Position numbers and translations under genes: made by a program. From positions 1-64,000 of the forward strand of contig JALWGC010000003.1 of the NCBI GenBank assembly GCA_027038835.1: a stretch of DNA of 64,000 nucleotides. Reading direction: 5' to 3'. How positions within the stretch are numbered: position 1 is the first letter of the stretch; each line of letters opens with the position of its first letter. The notes under the pieces were generated by a model that saw only the letters and a list, made by a program, of their open reading frames with translations, made no database searches and was not told where the DNA came from. This stretch comes from Helicobacteraceae bacterium (GTDB lineage: Bacteria; Campylobacterota; Campylobacteria; Campylobacterales; Sulfurimonadaceae). Below are positions 8,512 to 17,298 of this stretch, piece after piece.

Positions 8512-9161
8512 AAAAAGCGCTGTTTTGGGTTTTGATTTTGGTCGTGTTTGGCGGGTGCAGTTTCAAAACGGAGCCGAATTTGTGGCAGTACAAAAGCGCT
8601 TTGGCGTTTGAGAGTTACAAAAACGACTTTTTACGAGGGGAAGACGCACTTGCCAAAAGCGAGTACGAAAGAGCGCTCGATTTGGCAAAAAGTAGTGACG
8701 ATTTGAGGCAACTTGGAGCTATCTATCTTGGGAAATGCGCGCTCGATTTGGCGGTAGGGATAAAAAACGAGTGCAAGGAGTACGCACAAATAGATGAGCT
8801 TATAGGGTGTAAAAAGTTGCACAACTATTTCCTTTTTTTACGAAACGATACCAAAGCACTCCAACCCGCTTACTTGCCAAGCCGCTACCGGCGGTTCGCA
8901 AAAGCGCTTGTGCAGGGTGATTACGAAGCTGCGAAGCGTGCGCAAATCGACATAGAAGACCCCGCTTCGGCGATGATAGCGCTGGAGCTTCTTAGAACAC
9001 ATGCTTCAAAGCGAAATATCGAAGTAACTTTGAAAAAGGTTTCGTTTTACGGTTATAAAAAAGGGGTCGTTCATTTGCTTGAAAAACTCAAAAATAAAAC
9101 CAACGATATACAAGAGAAAAAACGGTTGGAAAAAAAGATAACAATCCTAACGAAAGAATAA
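8508..9161 (+). CDS. Outer-envelope lipoprotein of the Mla-type operon
   Basis: A 217-residue protein with a lipoprotein signal peptide ending in VFGGC (lipobox Cys17). The mature part is helical. It starts with a TPR-like stretch (YKNDFLRGEDALAKSEYERALDLAKSSDD) and has a four-cysteine middle part, so it may be a small repeat scaffold. Position after mlaD matches the putative lipoprotein Cj1649 in Campylobacter. A role as an outer-membrane partner of the MCE protein is inference from position. Its ATG overlaps mlaD by four bases. No strong terminator follows. Confidence 0.8.
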   Translation: MKKALFWVLILVVFGGCSFKTEPNLWQYKSALAFESYKNDFLRGEDALAKSEYERALDLAKSSDDLRQLGAIYLGKCALDLAVGIKNECKEYAQIDELIGCKKLHNYFLFLRNDTKALQPAYLPSRYRRFAKALVQGDYEAAKRAQIDIEDPASAMIALELLRTHASKRNIEVTLKKVSFYGYKKGVVHLLEKLKNKTNDIQEKKRLEKKITILTKE

Positions 9162-9291
9162 AGTGAAAACCTTCACCGTTTTGGCAAAGGCCACACAAGG
9201 AGAATCGTGGTAAAATTATAGTATAGAAAAGTTAAAAAAGTGTTAATAACGGAATATGTTGTAAAATTTATAGTAAAAAAAAGGGGGTAAA

Positions 9292-9585
9292 ATGAAAGAG
9301 TGTAAAACATTGCAAGAGGTTAGAGAAGAGGTCGATAAGATAGATACGCAAATCGTCGAGCTTATCGCCAAGCGCAACGCCTACATCAAACAAGCCGCGA
9401 AATTCAAAACCAGCGTCGATGCCATCAAGTCGGACGAGCGTATCGAAGAGGTCAAACAGCATGTACGAAAAAAAGCGATAGAACTCGAGGTCAATCCAAA
9501 CCTCATAGAGGAGCTTTTTACGATAATGATAGACGAAATGGTGGAAACGGAGATAGCCGAATTTAGAAACGGCGGCAACTTTTAA
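9292..9585 (+). CDS. Chorismate mutase, AroQ class
   Basis: A 97-residue all-helical protein. The first helix has the typical REEVDKIDTQIVELIAKRN pattern (active-site Arg, Asp and Leu/Arg positions), followed by a lysine-containing helix (YIKQAAKFK) and R110-type contacts further on (ERIEEVKQHVRKKA). It converts chorismate to prephenate for Phe/Tyr synthesis; a related isochorismate pyruvate-lyase function cannot be excluded. It has its own upstream region (9162-9291) with A/T-rich promoter-like sequence and a very strong AAGGGGGT ribosome site. Confidence 0.85.
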   Translation: MKECKTLQEVREEVDKIDTQIVELIAKRNAYIKQAAKFKTSVDAIKSDERIEEVKQHVRKKAIELEVNPNLIEELFTIMIDEMVETEIAEFRNGGNF

Positions 9586-9591
9586 ACAAGA

Positions 9592-9607
9592 GCGCACACA
9601 CGTGCGC
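9592..9607. terminator. GC-rich hairpin between convergent chorismate mutase and pnp
   Basis: A perfect six-base-pair stem, GCGCAC with GTGCGC around an ACAC loop, lies between two convergent stops only 30 bases apart. On the minus strand it is followed by a modestly T-rich stretch (TCTTGTTTAAAA), so it may terminate pnp. The T-tract is weak. Confidence 0.45.
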
Positions 9608-9615
9608 AGCGGGGG

Positions 9616-11796
9616 TTAGTCGTTGATTTTCGCCAAAGAGACTTTGTTCCCTTTGAGCTCTATCACTTCCACTTCTATTTCGTCCCCTTCGTTCACGACA
9701 TCTCTTACGTCGTTGACACGGTAAGGTGCGAGTTTGGAGATGTGCACCAAGCCGTCGGTACCGTCTGGCAATTCCACAAACGCTCCAAAATCGACGATAC
9801 GCTTGACTTTCGCTTTGTATCTATCGCCCACATGATAGTCGATTTTCGGCGCTTTTTTCGATGAAGCGGCGATATTTTGGATATGTTCTTTGGCGGCGTG
9901 GAGTTTCTCTTTGGAAGTTCCCGTCAGTTTGACTTTACCGCTTTTTTTGTCGATATCGATGGCGACTTCGAATTTTTCTATGATTTCACGTATCGTTTTT
10001 CCCGCTTGACCGATGATGTCTCCGATGACCGAAGGGTCTATGTGAAAATGGTGTGAACTTGGCAGAACCCCTTCGTTGAACTCTATTTTCTCTTCCGCTT
10101 CGAGCATGATGTCGATGATGTGCGCGCGGCCCGCTTTTGCCTGATAGAGCGCTTTTTTGAGAATCTCCAAGCTGATACCGCCAAGCTTGATATCCATCTG
10201 CATAGCGGTAATCCCCTCTTTGCTTCCGGCAACTTTGAAGTCCATATCGCCATCATGGTCCTCAAGTCCCATGATATCGGAAAGTATGGCGTATTCTTCC
10301 CCATCGCTTACAAGTCCCATCGCGATTCCCGCTATCGTATCGCTTGTTTCTATGTCGGCGGCTTTGAGAGCCAAGTACCCTCCACAAACCGTCGCCATAG
10401 AGCTGCTTCCGTTTGATTCGAGTATCTCGGAGACGAGACGCACGCTCTGGTTTTCAAGCTCGATAATCGGCTCCAAAGCCCTTTTGGCAAGGTTTCCATG
10501 TCCGAGTTCACGCCTTTTTATTCCGGTAATCGGGCTTGCTTCACCCACGCTGAATCCCGGAAAGTTGTAATGCACCATGAAGTTTTCGTTTTGGGTGGTG
10601 TCGTCGGTGAGGTTTTCGTACATTTGCGCATCTTTGGCGTTACCGAGAGTAAGTACGACGAGCGCTTGGGTTTGACCTCGAGTAAAGAGACAGCTTGCAT
10701 GCGCGCTTGGGAGGATGTTGGTTTCGATCGAGATAGGGCGTATCTCATCGAGCGCTCTACCGTCGGCTCTTTTTTTCTCTTTGAGAATCTGCGCTCTTAC
10801 CTGCTCTTTTTTGACATACTCGATAGCCTCTTTGAGTTTCTCTTCATCGGCATCGAGATGTTCCAAGATTTGTTTGCGAATCGCTTTCAAGGCGGAGCTT
10901 CGCTCGCTTTTCGCCATTTGATTGATGGCGGATTTGATATCATCAAGGTGGTTGCTTCTAACGAACGCCACAAGCTCTTGGTCTATTTCGTTTTGGAGCA
11001 AAGTAAACGGTTTTGCGGTTTTTTGAAACGGTGCGAACTCTTTTTCGTAGAGTTCGTTGGCTTGGAAAAGCTTCTCTTGCGCTTGGGAGAGTATCTCTAT
11101 GAGTTCGTCTTCAGCTAACGCGTTGGAGGTGTGTGTGGTTATAGGTTCTATCCCCATCGCCGGATCGAGTAGCGGATCGACTGCGGGCATATCGATAAAA
11201 TCGACTTTTTCTCCCCCTAAAGAGCGCATCTCGATCATCAAAAGATCCTCTTTGCTTCCTGAGAGATACAAATCGAGCGTGGAGTTTTGTAGCTGCGAAA
11301 GGGTAGGGTTGAAGAGGATTTCACCATCCACTTTGGCGATGCGTAGTGCCGTTACGCTTTTGTTGATATCGAGGTCGCTTACAAACAGTGCGGCGCTTGC
11401 GGCATTGAGCGCGAGAACTTGCAAATCGGCGTCTTTATCGACGCTAAAGACCATCACGGTTATTTGTGTCGGGTGCGCGTACCCTTTTGGAAAGAGGGGA
11501 CGAAGACTGCGATCGACGATGCGTGATGTGAGTGTTTCGAAGTCGCTGGGTTTGGATTCACGCTTGAAAAAACCTCCGGGGATTTTCCCTGCGGCGTAGC
11601 TTTTTTCTATGTACTGCACGGTAAGGGGTAGAAAGTCGGCGTCATCGACGGTGGTATCGAGTTCCGCGACGACGGAGGCCAAAAGCACCGTATTGCCCGA
11701 TTTGAGCATAACGGCACCGTTGGACTGTCTGGCGACTTGTTCGAAAGCGTATTCTTCGGTTTTGTTTTCAAGTTCTAAACATACATTGTAGTTCAT
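9616..11796 (-). CDS. pnp: Polyribonucleotide nucleotidyltransferase (PNPase)
   Basis: A 726-residue phosphorolytic 3'-5' exoribonuclease that forms a trimer and takes part in mRNA turnover. Two RNase PH domains are visible, the second with the conserved TRGQTQALVVLTLG and SSMATVCGG segments. These are followed by a KH domain (DIIGQAGKTIREI) and a C-terminal S1 domain starting near DYHVGDRYKAKVKRIVDFGAF. Length is normal. It is the last gene of the purD-lptD-pnp run; in H. pylori pnp (HP1213) lies in a similar cluster. Confidence 0.97.
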   Translation of the reverse strand: MNYNVCLELENKTEEYAFEQVARQSNGAVMLKSGNTVLLASVVAELDTTVDDADFLPLTVQYIEKSYAAGKIPGGFFKRESKPSDFETLTSRIVDRSLRPLFPKGYAHPTQITVMVFSVDKDADLQVLALNAASAALFVSDLDINKSVTALRIAKVDGEILFNPTLSQLQNSTLDLYLSGSKEDLLMIEMRSLGGEKVDFIDMPAVDPLLDPAMGIEPITTHTSNALAEDELIEILSQAQEKLFQANELYEKEFAPFQKTAKPFTLLQNEIDQELVAFVRSNHLDDIKSAINQMAKSERSSALKAIRKQILEHLDADEEKLKEAIEYVKKEQVRAQILKEKKRADGRALDEIRPISIETNILPSAHASCLFTRGQTQALVVLTLGNAKDAQMYENLTDDTTQNENFMVHYNFPGFSVGEASPITGIKRRELGHGNLAKRALEPIIELENQSVRLVSEILESNGSSSMATVCGGYLALKAADIETSDTIAGIAMGLVSDGEEYAILSDIMGLEDHDGDMDFKVAGSKEGITAMQMDIKLGGISLEILKKALYQAKAGRAHIIDIMLEAEEKIEFNEGVLPSSHHFHIDPSVIGDIIGQAGKTIREIIEKFEVAIDIDKKSGKVKLTGTSKEKLHAAKEHIQNIAASSKKAPKIDYHVGDRYKAKVKRIVDFGAFVELPDGTDGLVHISKLAPYRVNDVRDVVNEGDEIEVEVIELKGNKVSLAKIND

Positions 11797-11814
11797 CTGT
11801 TTTCTTTCTCCTGA

Positions 11815-12462
11815 TTAATTTAAAAGTTTTTCTATCCTCTCCTCCGATATGTCGGGGAGATTTTTGTAGTAGAGTTTCGTTTCTACATAATCGTCGATGT
11901 TGTAAGCGCAAAATACCTGATCCGCGAACGGCTCGAGGTTCTCTATGACCGTCGTCGGTAAGATGGGCGCGGCTATATATACCGCTTTTGGTTTGAGCGA
12001 AAGAACGCTTTTGAGTGCGGTTGTGAGTTTCACACCCGTTTCGCTCCCCTCATCAAGCAGTAGCACCACTCTGTCCTCGACATCTATAAGCGGTCGCCCT
12101 TTTCTGTATTGGTAGATGTAACTGAGGATTTTCTCTTCATGTTTGCGGTGCGCTTCGCCGTAGATGTAGTCGTACTGGATATCGAACGAGTGTGCGAGCT
12201 CGTCGATGATGATGATATCTTCGTTTTCACTCACTCGAGCTATTTCACATTCGGGATTGTTTGGTGCCAAAATCGACTCCGAAAAAAGAAAGTCGATCTC
12301 GTTTCGCAAGCTCCCTTTGATGGCATGGGCTATCTCGAGACCGCCGGGTGAGACGGCGATAAATACCCAGTTCTCCTCCTTGATTTGTTGCATAGGGAGA
12401 ACTTCTTGCAGTTTCGCGGCTGCATCGATGCGGTCTTTGAGGATATGTTTGTACTTTTGCAT
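11815..12462 (-). CDS. Phosphoribosyltransferase-like protein
   Basis: About 215 residues from the ATG at 12462; the longer open frame runs back into lptD and is not protein-like. The PRPP-binding type I motif is recognisable as VVLLLDEGSETGVKLTTAL, in which the usual VDDGxxTG reads LDEGSETG. An N-terminal AVSPGGLEIAHAI segment resembles the first loop of the fold. It belongs to the group of predicted phosphoribosyltransferases of unclear substrate. Genes of this kind sit between lptD and pnp in related bacteria. Very little space separates it from the lptD stop. Confidence 0.78.
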   Translation of the reverse strand: MQKYKHILKDRIDAAAKLQEVLPMQQIKEENWVFIAVSPGGLEIAHAIKGSLRNEIDFLFSESILAPNNPECEIARVSENEDIIIIDELAHSFDIQYDYIYGEAHRKHEEKILSYIYQYRKGRPLIDVEDRVVLLLDEGSETGVKLTTALKSVLSLKPKAVYIAAPILPTTVIENLEPFADQVFCAYNIDDYVETKLYYKNLPDISEERIEKLLN

Positions 12463-12463
12463 A

Positions 12464-12478
12464 AAGGTATTATACCTT
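12464..12478. promoter_or_regulatory. Interrupted palindrome with embedded TATAAT before the phosphoribosyltransferase gene
   Basis: Seven-base arms AAGGTAT and ATACCTT flank one central base, overlapping the lptD stop. On the minus strand it reads AAGGTATAATACCTT, containing TATAAT only about 10 bases before the ATG at 12462. It could be an operator, or an internal promoter giving an almost leaderless transcript. No other evidence. Confidence 0.3.
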
Positions 12479-14627
12479 AATTCTGTAGCACTTTTGGCAG
12501 TCGCAAGCCAAAAAAGTCCGATGCCGTGGGTTTCATAATCGGTTTGAGTACGACGGTAAAATAGATGTAACGGTCGTAGATGGACGCGGGCTTGTTTCCG
12601 TCGGTGAGGATCGGTCTGTTGTTTTCGGTATAGCGAAGACCGAAGTTCCAGCACCTTTTTTGATACAAAAATCCTACTTCCGCACGCTTTTTGAGCCGTG
12701 TTTTCAAGTCGTAGTCGTAACTTGCGCTATAACTGTAATGGGAGTCGTATCTGTAGCTGATAGATGAGGTGTAGTAGCTTGTCGTGGAATCGGTTTTGAA
12801 GTCTTTTTTGTAAAAGTGTGAAAGCGCTACGTAAAAACCGTTCGAAGCGTAGCCGATTTTGTTGAACTGCTTGGAGAAAAGCTTCTCTTTGGTATCGAAA
12901 AGGGAGTCGTTGTAGAACTCCAAAGAGGGGAGAATGTGCCAGTTGAGTTCACTCTCTATTTCACCGACCGAGCGGCTGCCCTTGAACGGTTCGGTGGTGA
13001 TGTTGCTAAGGCGGTGGTAGAGAAACTCTCTGCCTGTTTTGTCGTAGAAATACTGAGTGAAATTCAGCGCGATAGCTTCTTGGGCATCGGTGAGTTTGTA
13101 AAACAGACACACATCTTCGTTTTTCGGGTCTTTACAGTCGATATCTTTGTTCTCTTCGTAGAATCCGTTTCGAATCTCCCCTCCGTCATGGATGTACGAC
13201 GCCGACATCGAAATGGAGTGAGTGAAGGTGTCGTACGCTTTGGTAAGCTGGCTGGAGAGTTCGAGCAAGTTGGAGTTTTTGAGAAAATAGCCGTCTTGAA
13301 GTTCGGTCGTTATGTTGTGGTCGTTTTGGAAGTGGCTGTGCTGCCCGTAAACGTAAGTTTGAAAACCGACGTTTAGATATTCGTCAAAGAGCTGTGTGCG
13401 GAGCTTGATAGGGGCGGAAAAATCGGTTTGAACGGCTCTCGCCCCTTTTTTTCTGTGTAGATAGGTCGATTTGACGTTGAAGTTGTAAAAAAGATGGTTC
13501 TCCAAAAAGGTATCGAGGTATCTGTGATAATGGAGTGTCGGCAACTGCTGGAGTGTTTGGTCGTTGTTCTCTTTCGCCAAATCGTCGTAATATTTGAAAT
13601 AGGTCGCTACATAGTTCTTTTCGGTGTTGTAAAAGGCGTTGATTCTCGAGATTGTCTGCGAAGGGGTGGCGTTTTTCGTCGTGTCGTTTGTAGAGAGGTT
13701 GACGTAGTCGATGTCGTTCATGTATATCGTATCGACATAGATGACCGACTGGGCGTAGGAGTCGATGCCGAAAAACGATTTCAAGACGTTGGTGTTGTTG
13801 TAGCGAAAGTCGGCCCCGTGGTGTTTTTGGTTTTGCAAGTCGTTTCTTTCGAAGTAGTTCTCTTTCTCTTGGAAAAAACCGGCGTTGAGTTCTCCGTAGG
13901 AGTATTTCGTATCGACGAAACGGAACGTACCGTAGAGCCCTTTTCCCCGTGAGGTTCTGATTTGCGGTTTTATCTCCAAATCCCACCAGTTTTGCTCCGC
14001 TATATACAAAGGTTGTTCGAAATACACCCCTTCGTCCGCCGAGTATCCAAACGACGGTGTAAGCAGACCCGTTCTTCTTGTGGTGTCCAAAGAGTAGCCG
14101 AAGTAGGGGGTGTAGAGAACGGGAATGTCGTAGATGTACAAGATGGTGTTGTACATGTTGAGCCATTTGGTCTCTTTGTCGTAGTCGGAGGAGGAAAATT
14201 CGATTTGCCAAAACGGATTTTTAGGATCACATCCGCTCAACACCCCTTCGGTGATGTCGATCTCTTGTTTTTGGTCGCATCCCGTTTGCGCGCTGAGCCA
14301 AACTTGGGAGGGGGTGTCGAGCATGTAAAAAGGGCGGAAATCCCTTTTTTTGTTGTGGATGTCTATTTTCGCGTAATCGCCGAGAATTTTGAGTCTCTCT
14401 TTGTCGATCACTTTGACATTGTCAAAAAGCTCCAAGATGCCGCTTTTTTTGTCGTAGTGGGCATGTTTGGCGGTTAGGATGTACTCGCCGTACACAACGA
14501 CGATGTCTCCTCCAAGGTCGGCTTGGTCGTTTTTCGTTTCGAGACTTCCGGCATAAATCTCCACTTTTTTGGGAGCACCCAAAAGCGCCGTGGCGATAAA
14601 AACGAACAAAACGACCAGTCGAAACAC
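12477..14627 (-). CDS. lptD: LPS-assembly protein LptD
   Basis: A 716-residue outer-membrane protein that inserts lipopolysaccharide into the outer leaflet. Signal peptide at residues 1-17, then a short OstA/LptA-like jellyroll (about 20-120: SLETKNDQADLGGDIVVVYG). The rest is a large beta-barrel with alternating aromatic strands, including the conserved IPVLYTPYFGYSLDTTRRTGLLTPSFGYS segment. Cys pairs (DCKDPKNEDVC, and Cys at the SGC and TGC positions) could form the usual disulfides. It is co-oriented with the RDD gene and purD upstream. Confidence 0.94.
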   Translation of the reverse strand: MFRLVVLFVFIATALLGAPKKVEIYAGSLETKNDQADLGGDIVVVYGEYILTAKHAHYDKKSGILELFDNVKVIDKERLKILGDYAKIDIHNKKRDFRPFYMLDTPSQVWLSAQTGCDQKQEIDITEGVLSGCDPKNPFWQIEFSSSDYDKETKWLNMYNTILYIYDIPVLYTPYFGYSLDTTRRTGLLTPSFGYSADEGVYFEQPLYIAEQNWWDLEIKPQIRTSRGKGLYGTFRFVDTKYSYGELNAGFFQEKENYFERNDLQNQKHHGADFRYNNTNVLKSFFGIDSYAQSVIYVDTIYMNDIDYVNLSTNDTTKNATPSQTISRINAFYNTEKNYVATYFKYYDDLAKENNDQTLQQLPTLHYHRYLDTFLENHLFYNFNVKSTYLHRKKGARAVQTDFSAPIKLRTQLFDEYLNVGFQTYVYGQHSHFQNDHNITTELQDGYFLKNSNLLELSSQLTKAYDTFTHSISMSASYIHDGGEIRNGFYEENKDIDCKDPKNEDVCLFYKLTDAQEAIALNFTQYFYDKTGREFLYHRLSNITTEPFKGSRSVGEIESELNWHILPSLEFYNDSLFDTKEKLFSKQFNKIGYASNGFYVALSHFYKKDFKTDSTTSYYTSSISYRYDSHYSYSASYDYDLKTRLKKRAEVGFLYQKRCWNFGLRYTENNRPILTDGNKPASIYDRYIYFTVVLKPIMKPTASDFFGLRLPKVLQN

Positions 14628-14630
14628 GTA

Positions 14631-15083
14631 TTAGACCTCTATAACGAGCGTTTTCGCACTCAAATCGTGCCATGTGCGTTTAAGAGGGTCCATCATCCCC
14701 CACAAAAATCCAAGATAAAAAAGCATTTCGGAGAAGATGCGCACAACCGCTCTGTTGAGCGATGCACCAAAAGAGGGTTTGTCCAAATTCGTCGGCGAGA
14801 TCACTTTTATTCGCATCATCATCTTCCCAAGCGTCGCGCCGTATTGGTAGATGAAAAAAGCTTGATAGGCGATTTTGAGCAAAATATACTCCAACGTCAA
14901 TTGTTGCGAGAGGGCAACGAGCTCGAGGGTGCTTTGCGCCGAAGCGAAGCTGTTCCAAAACGCGACGACAAGGAGCATAGAGAGGATGAGCTCATCGAGG
15001 AAGAACGCCGTAGCTCTTTTACCTATGGAAGCTAAGCGTATATCCTCTCTGTAAAGGAGGCGTTCTATCTCCTCTTTGTTCAT
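14631..15083 (-). CDS. RDD-family membrane protein
   Basis: About 150 residues from ATG 15083, which overlaps the purD stop (ATGA); the longer open frame is a shadow of purD. The RDD family features are visible: an N-terminal GKRATAFFLDELILSMLLV helix with the R..D pattern, a middle YQYGATLGKMMMRIKV segment and a last helix FLWGMMDPLKRTWHDL with Asp near the end. Three membrane helices. Function of such proteins is poorly known (transport or protein insertion has been suggested). In H. pylori a comparable small gene lies between purD and the lptD gene. Confidence 0.85.
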   Translation of the reverse strand: MNKEEIERLLYREDIRLASIGKRATAFFLDELILSMLLVVAFWNSFASAQSTLELVALSQQLTLEYILLKIAYQAFFIYQYGATLGKMMMRIKVISPTNLDKPSFGASLNRAVVRIFSEMLFYLGFLWGMMDPLKRTWHDLSAKTLVIEV

Positions 15084-16354
15084 TGATCGATAGCCTGATA
15101 CGCGATGTCGCGTCTGAACTGCTTTCCTGCGAAATGAACCTGCCCGCAAAGGAGGTAGGCTCTGTCGCGCGCTTGTTTGATACTTTCGCCAAGTCCGATG
15201 CACAAGAGCACCCTTCCACCCGTTGCAAGGAGTTTCCCTTCTTCGTCGCGTTCCACTCCCGCGTAAACGATGTGGGTATTGTTCTTGAGCTCTTCGTGGT
15301 GAATCTCATCGACGATAATTTCTGCCGGAGTGGAGCTTTTGTAAGGGTAGTTCGCACTTGCCATCACCACGCCGACGGCGTATTGGTCGCTAAAGCTCAC
15401 TTCTATCTCCCCAAGTCGGTTTGTTGCGGCTTTGTAGAACATATCGCTGACACTCGAGGTCATCAGCGGCATCAAGATTTCACACTCCGGATCCCCAAAA
15501 CGTACGTTGAATTCGAGTGTCAAAGGTTCTCCATCAACGATCATCAACCCGATAAAGAGTACACCCTCAAACGGTGCGCCCTCTTTTTGCATCCCATCGA
15601 GGGTCGGGCGGATGATGCGCTCTTTGACTTTTTGGTAGATTTCGTCGTTGACAAGCGGGGTTGGGGCGTATGCACCCATACCGCCGGTGTTTGGACCTTT
15701 ATCACCGTCAAGCAGCCGTTTGTGGTCCTGTGCGGCAGGAAGGAGGATGAAATCTTTTCCATCGCATATAGCGAACATAGAAAGCTCGAAACCATCAAGA
15801 AACTCCTCGACGATCACCCGTTTACCCGCTTCTCCGAACGCCTTGCCGCTTAGCATCTCCCCTACCGTTTTTTTCGCTTCCTCTTTGGTTTGGGCGATGA
15901 TCACCCCTTTACCGGCGCACAGTCCGTCCGCTTTGACGACGATTGGCGTTTTTTCCATCGAGTCGATGAACTTGTAGGCATCTTCGATCGAGTCGGTTTC
16001 GATGTAGCGAGCGGTCGGGATGTCGTATTTTTTCAGGAAGTTTTTCATATACACTTTGCTTCCCTCAAGGCGTGCCGCTTCTTTGCTCGGTCCGAAAATC
16101 GTCAATCCCTCTTTTTTGAATATATCGACTATCCCGTCAACCAAAGGGGCTTCAGGGCCGACTATCGTAAGGTCGATACCGTTTTCTTTCGCCCACGCGG
16201 CGAGCTCTTCGTACCCCATTTTTTCGATATTGGTCGCAAACGCATCGGTCGCGCCGTTTCCGGGCATATAGAACAGTTCATGTTCGTTTTCTTTCGCGAT
16301 AGCAAGCCCTATGCTGTACTCTCTACCACCGTTACCGACTATTAAGATTTTCAT
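15080..16354 (-). CDS. purD: Phosphoribosylamine-glycine ligase PurD
   Basis: An ATP-grasp enzyme for the second step of de novo purine synthesis (phosphoribosylamine + glycine + ATP to GAR). About 424 residues from ATG 16354 (MKILIVGNGGREYSIG); an ATG five codons upstream is less likely. The family segments GNGGREY, the ATP-grasp lysine region VVKADGLCAGKGV, QDHKRLLDGDKGPNTGGMGAY and FNVRFGDPE are all present. It lies directly downstream of the probable 6S RNA gene on the same strand, an arrangement I recall for epsilonproteobacteria. Confidence 0.96.
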   Translation of the reverse strand: MKILIVGNGGREYSIGLAIAKENEHELFYMPGNGATDAFATNIEKMGYEELAAWAKENGIDLTIVGPEAPLVDGIVDIFKKEGLTIFGPSKEAARLEGSKVYMKNFLKKYDIPTARYIETDSIEDAYKFIDSMEKTPIVVKADGLCAGKGVIIAQTKEEAKKTVGEMLSGKAFGEAGKRVIVEEFLDGFELSMFAICDGKDFILLPAAQDHKRLLDGDKGPNTGGMGAYAPTPLVNDEIYQKVKERIIRPTLDGMQKEGAPFEGVLFIGLMIVDGEPLTLEFNVRFGDPECEILMPLMTSSVSDMFYKAATNRLGEIEVSFSDQYAVGVVMASANYPYKSSTPAEIIVDEIHHEELKNNTHIVYAGVERDEEGKLLATGGRVLLCIGLGESIKQARDRAYLLCGQVHFAGKQFRRDIAYQAIDQ

Positions 16355-16427
16355 ATTTGTACGCTCCATGGTTATAAAAAAAGTGGAAAGATTATATCGA
16401 AGTTATGATAAAGAAAGGTTTAGAAAC

Positions 16428-16623
16428 TACCCAAACGGCCGCCATGCTAAGGACTTTGGTTCTCAAAGTCGAAAAATATGCAGATCGAGAGGAACTTTAG
16501 GCGGCAGCTTCTCGCTTCGTTGCCGAAGCTCGAGCGAAGTCACCGACACACCGCCCCTCTACGGCATCCGCAATATGAAAATGTAGAACCCTCATATTGC
16601 AGTGATGCGCACCGTTTAGGCAT
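16428..16623 (-). ncRNA. ssrS: Probable 6S RNA (ssrS)
   Basis: This 195-base gap is full of strong helices. On the minus strand the two ends pair: CCTAAACGG (16620-16612) with CCGTTTGGG (16438-16430). Inside are three hairpins: GCAATATGA/TCATATTGC (16570-16600), a GGCGG/CCGCC arm (16500-16555), and GACTTTG/CAAAGTC (16452-16470). The last one, followed by CAUGGCGGCC before the closing strand, and the segment CGAGAAGC in the middle arm, resemble the corresponding parts of E. coli 6S RNA. A TATAAT lies seven bases before the predicted 5' end. Length and position upstream of purD fit. 6S RNA binds housekeeping RNA polymerase. End points are approximate. Confidence 0.68.
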
Positions 16624-16629
16624 TGTGGA

Positions 16630-16635
16630 ATTATA
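16630..16635 (-). promoter_or_regulatory. -10 box (TATAAT) of the 6S RNA candidate
   Basis: A perfect TATAAT on the minus strand lies between the hemD stop (16660) and the predicted start of the structured RNA at about 16623. Spacing to the first paired base is right for a sigma-70 promoter. No good -35 is visible, which is usual in this phylum. Confidence 0.55.
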
Positions 16636-16659
16636 ACATCAAAAGGATTAAACCACTCC

Positions 16660-17298
16660 TTAAAGAGCGAGTTTTTTGGCAATCTCGACGCAACTTTGTA
16701 CGCTCGTGTCGCCGCTAAGGACGTAGCGGACGTTTTTTGGGATCGTTTTCGCGGTCGTTTTACCTATGACGACGATATCTTGGTTTGGGGTGAAAGCGTG
16801 GTTTTTGAGGTAGCATTTCACACTTGAAGGGGAGGTGAAGATAAGTACTCCGTCGTTTGCCACTTCCCTTTGGAGTATCTCGCTTGAGCATTCACTTTTA
16901 TAGACGACAACCTCTTGTATGTCGTATCCCTCTTCGTTTAGACGCTTGGCGAAATCGCTGGCTATCTCTTGGGCTCGCAAATAGAGCCACTTGGTCGTTT
17001 TTGGGTATTTCGTTATCGAGTCGTAAAGGGTGTCTCCATACCCTTTGCCCACTGCTAGAACCTCACCCCCTACCGCTTCGTACGCTGCGGCACTCGCTTT
17101 GGAGATACACAGCGCTTTTTTCCCTATGTAGCTTGTTTTGTCGTAGTTTTGCAGCGCTTTTACGGCTTGTTTGGAGGTGATGACGAGGTGGTCGTATTTG
17201 TCGAAATCGATACGGGGCGTGAAAAAAGTTATGTCGAGCGGGTCGATGTGGATCGCCTCCGGATGGGAGGAGATGGAGAAAAGATAGATAGGTCGCAT
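16660..17298 (-). CDS. hemD: Uroporphyrinogen-III synthase
   Basis: A 212-residue protein with the two-domain look of HemD: an N-terminal ITSKQAVKAL segment, a central CISKASAAAYEAVGG and a C-terminal VLIFTSPSSVKCYL, the SPS motif typical of these poorly conserved enzymes. HemD closes hydroxymethylbilane to uroporphyrinogen III in haem/sirohaem synthesis. Its ATG follows the stop of the 53-residue gene immediately (TAGATG), so translation is coupled to it and to guaA. Confidence 0.85.
   Translation of the reverse strand: MRPIYLFSISSHPEAIHIDPLDITFFTPRIDFDKYDHLVITSKQAVKALQNYDKTSYIGKKALCISKASAAAYEAVGGEVLAVGKGYGDTLYDSITKYPKTTKWLYLRAQEIASDFAKRLNEEGYDIQEVVVYKSECSSEILQREVANDGVLIFTSPSSVKCYLKNHAFTPNQDIVVIGKTTAKTIPKNVRYVLSGDTSVQSCVEIAKKLAL

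Noticed and set aside
16370-16660. purD leader as a purine or ZTP riboswitch
   Set aside because: The conserved ZTP or purine aptamer cores are not visible, and the paired ends plus the upstream TATAAT fit a separate 6S RNA better.
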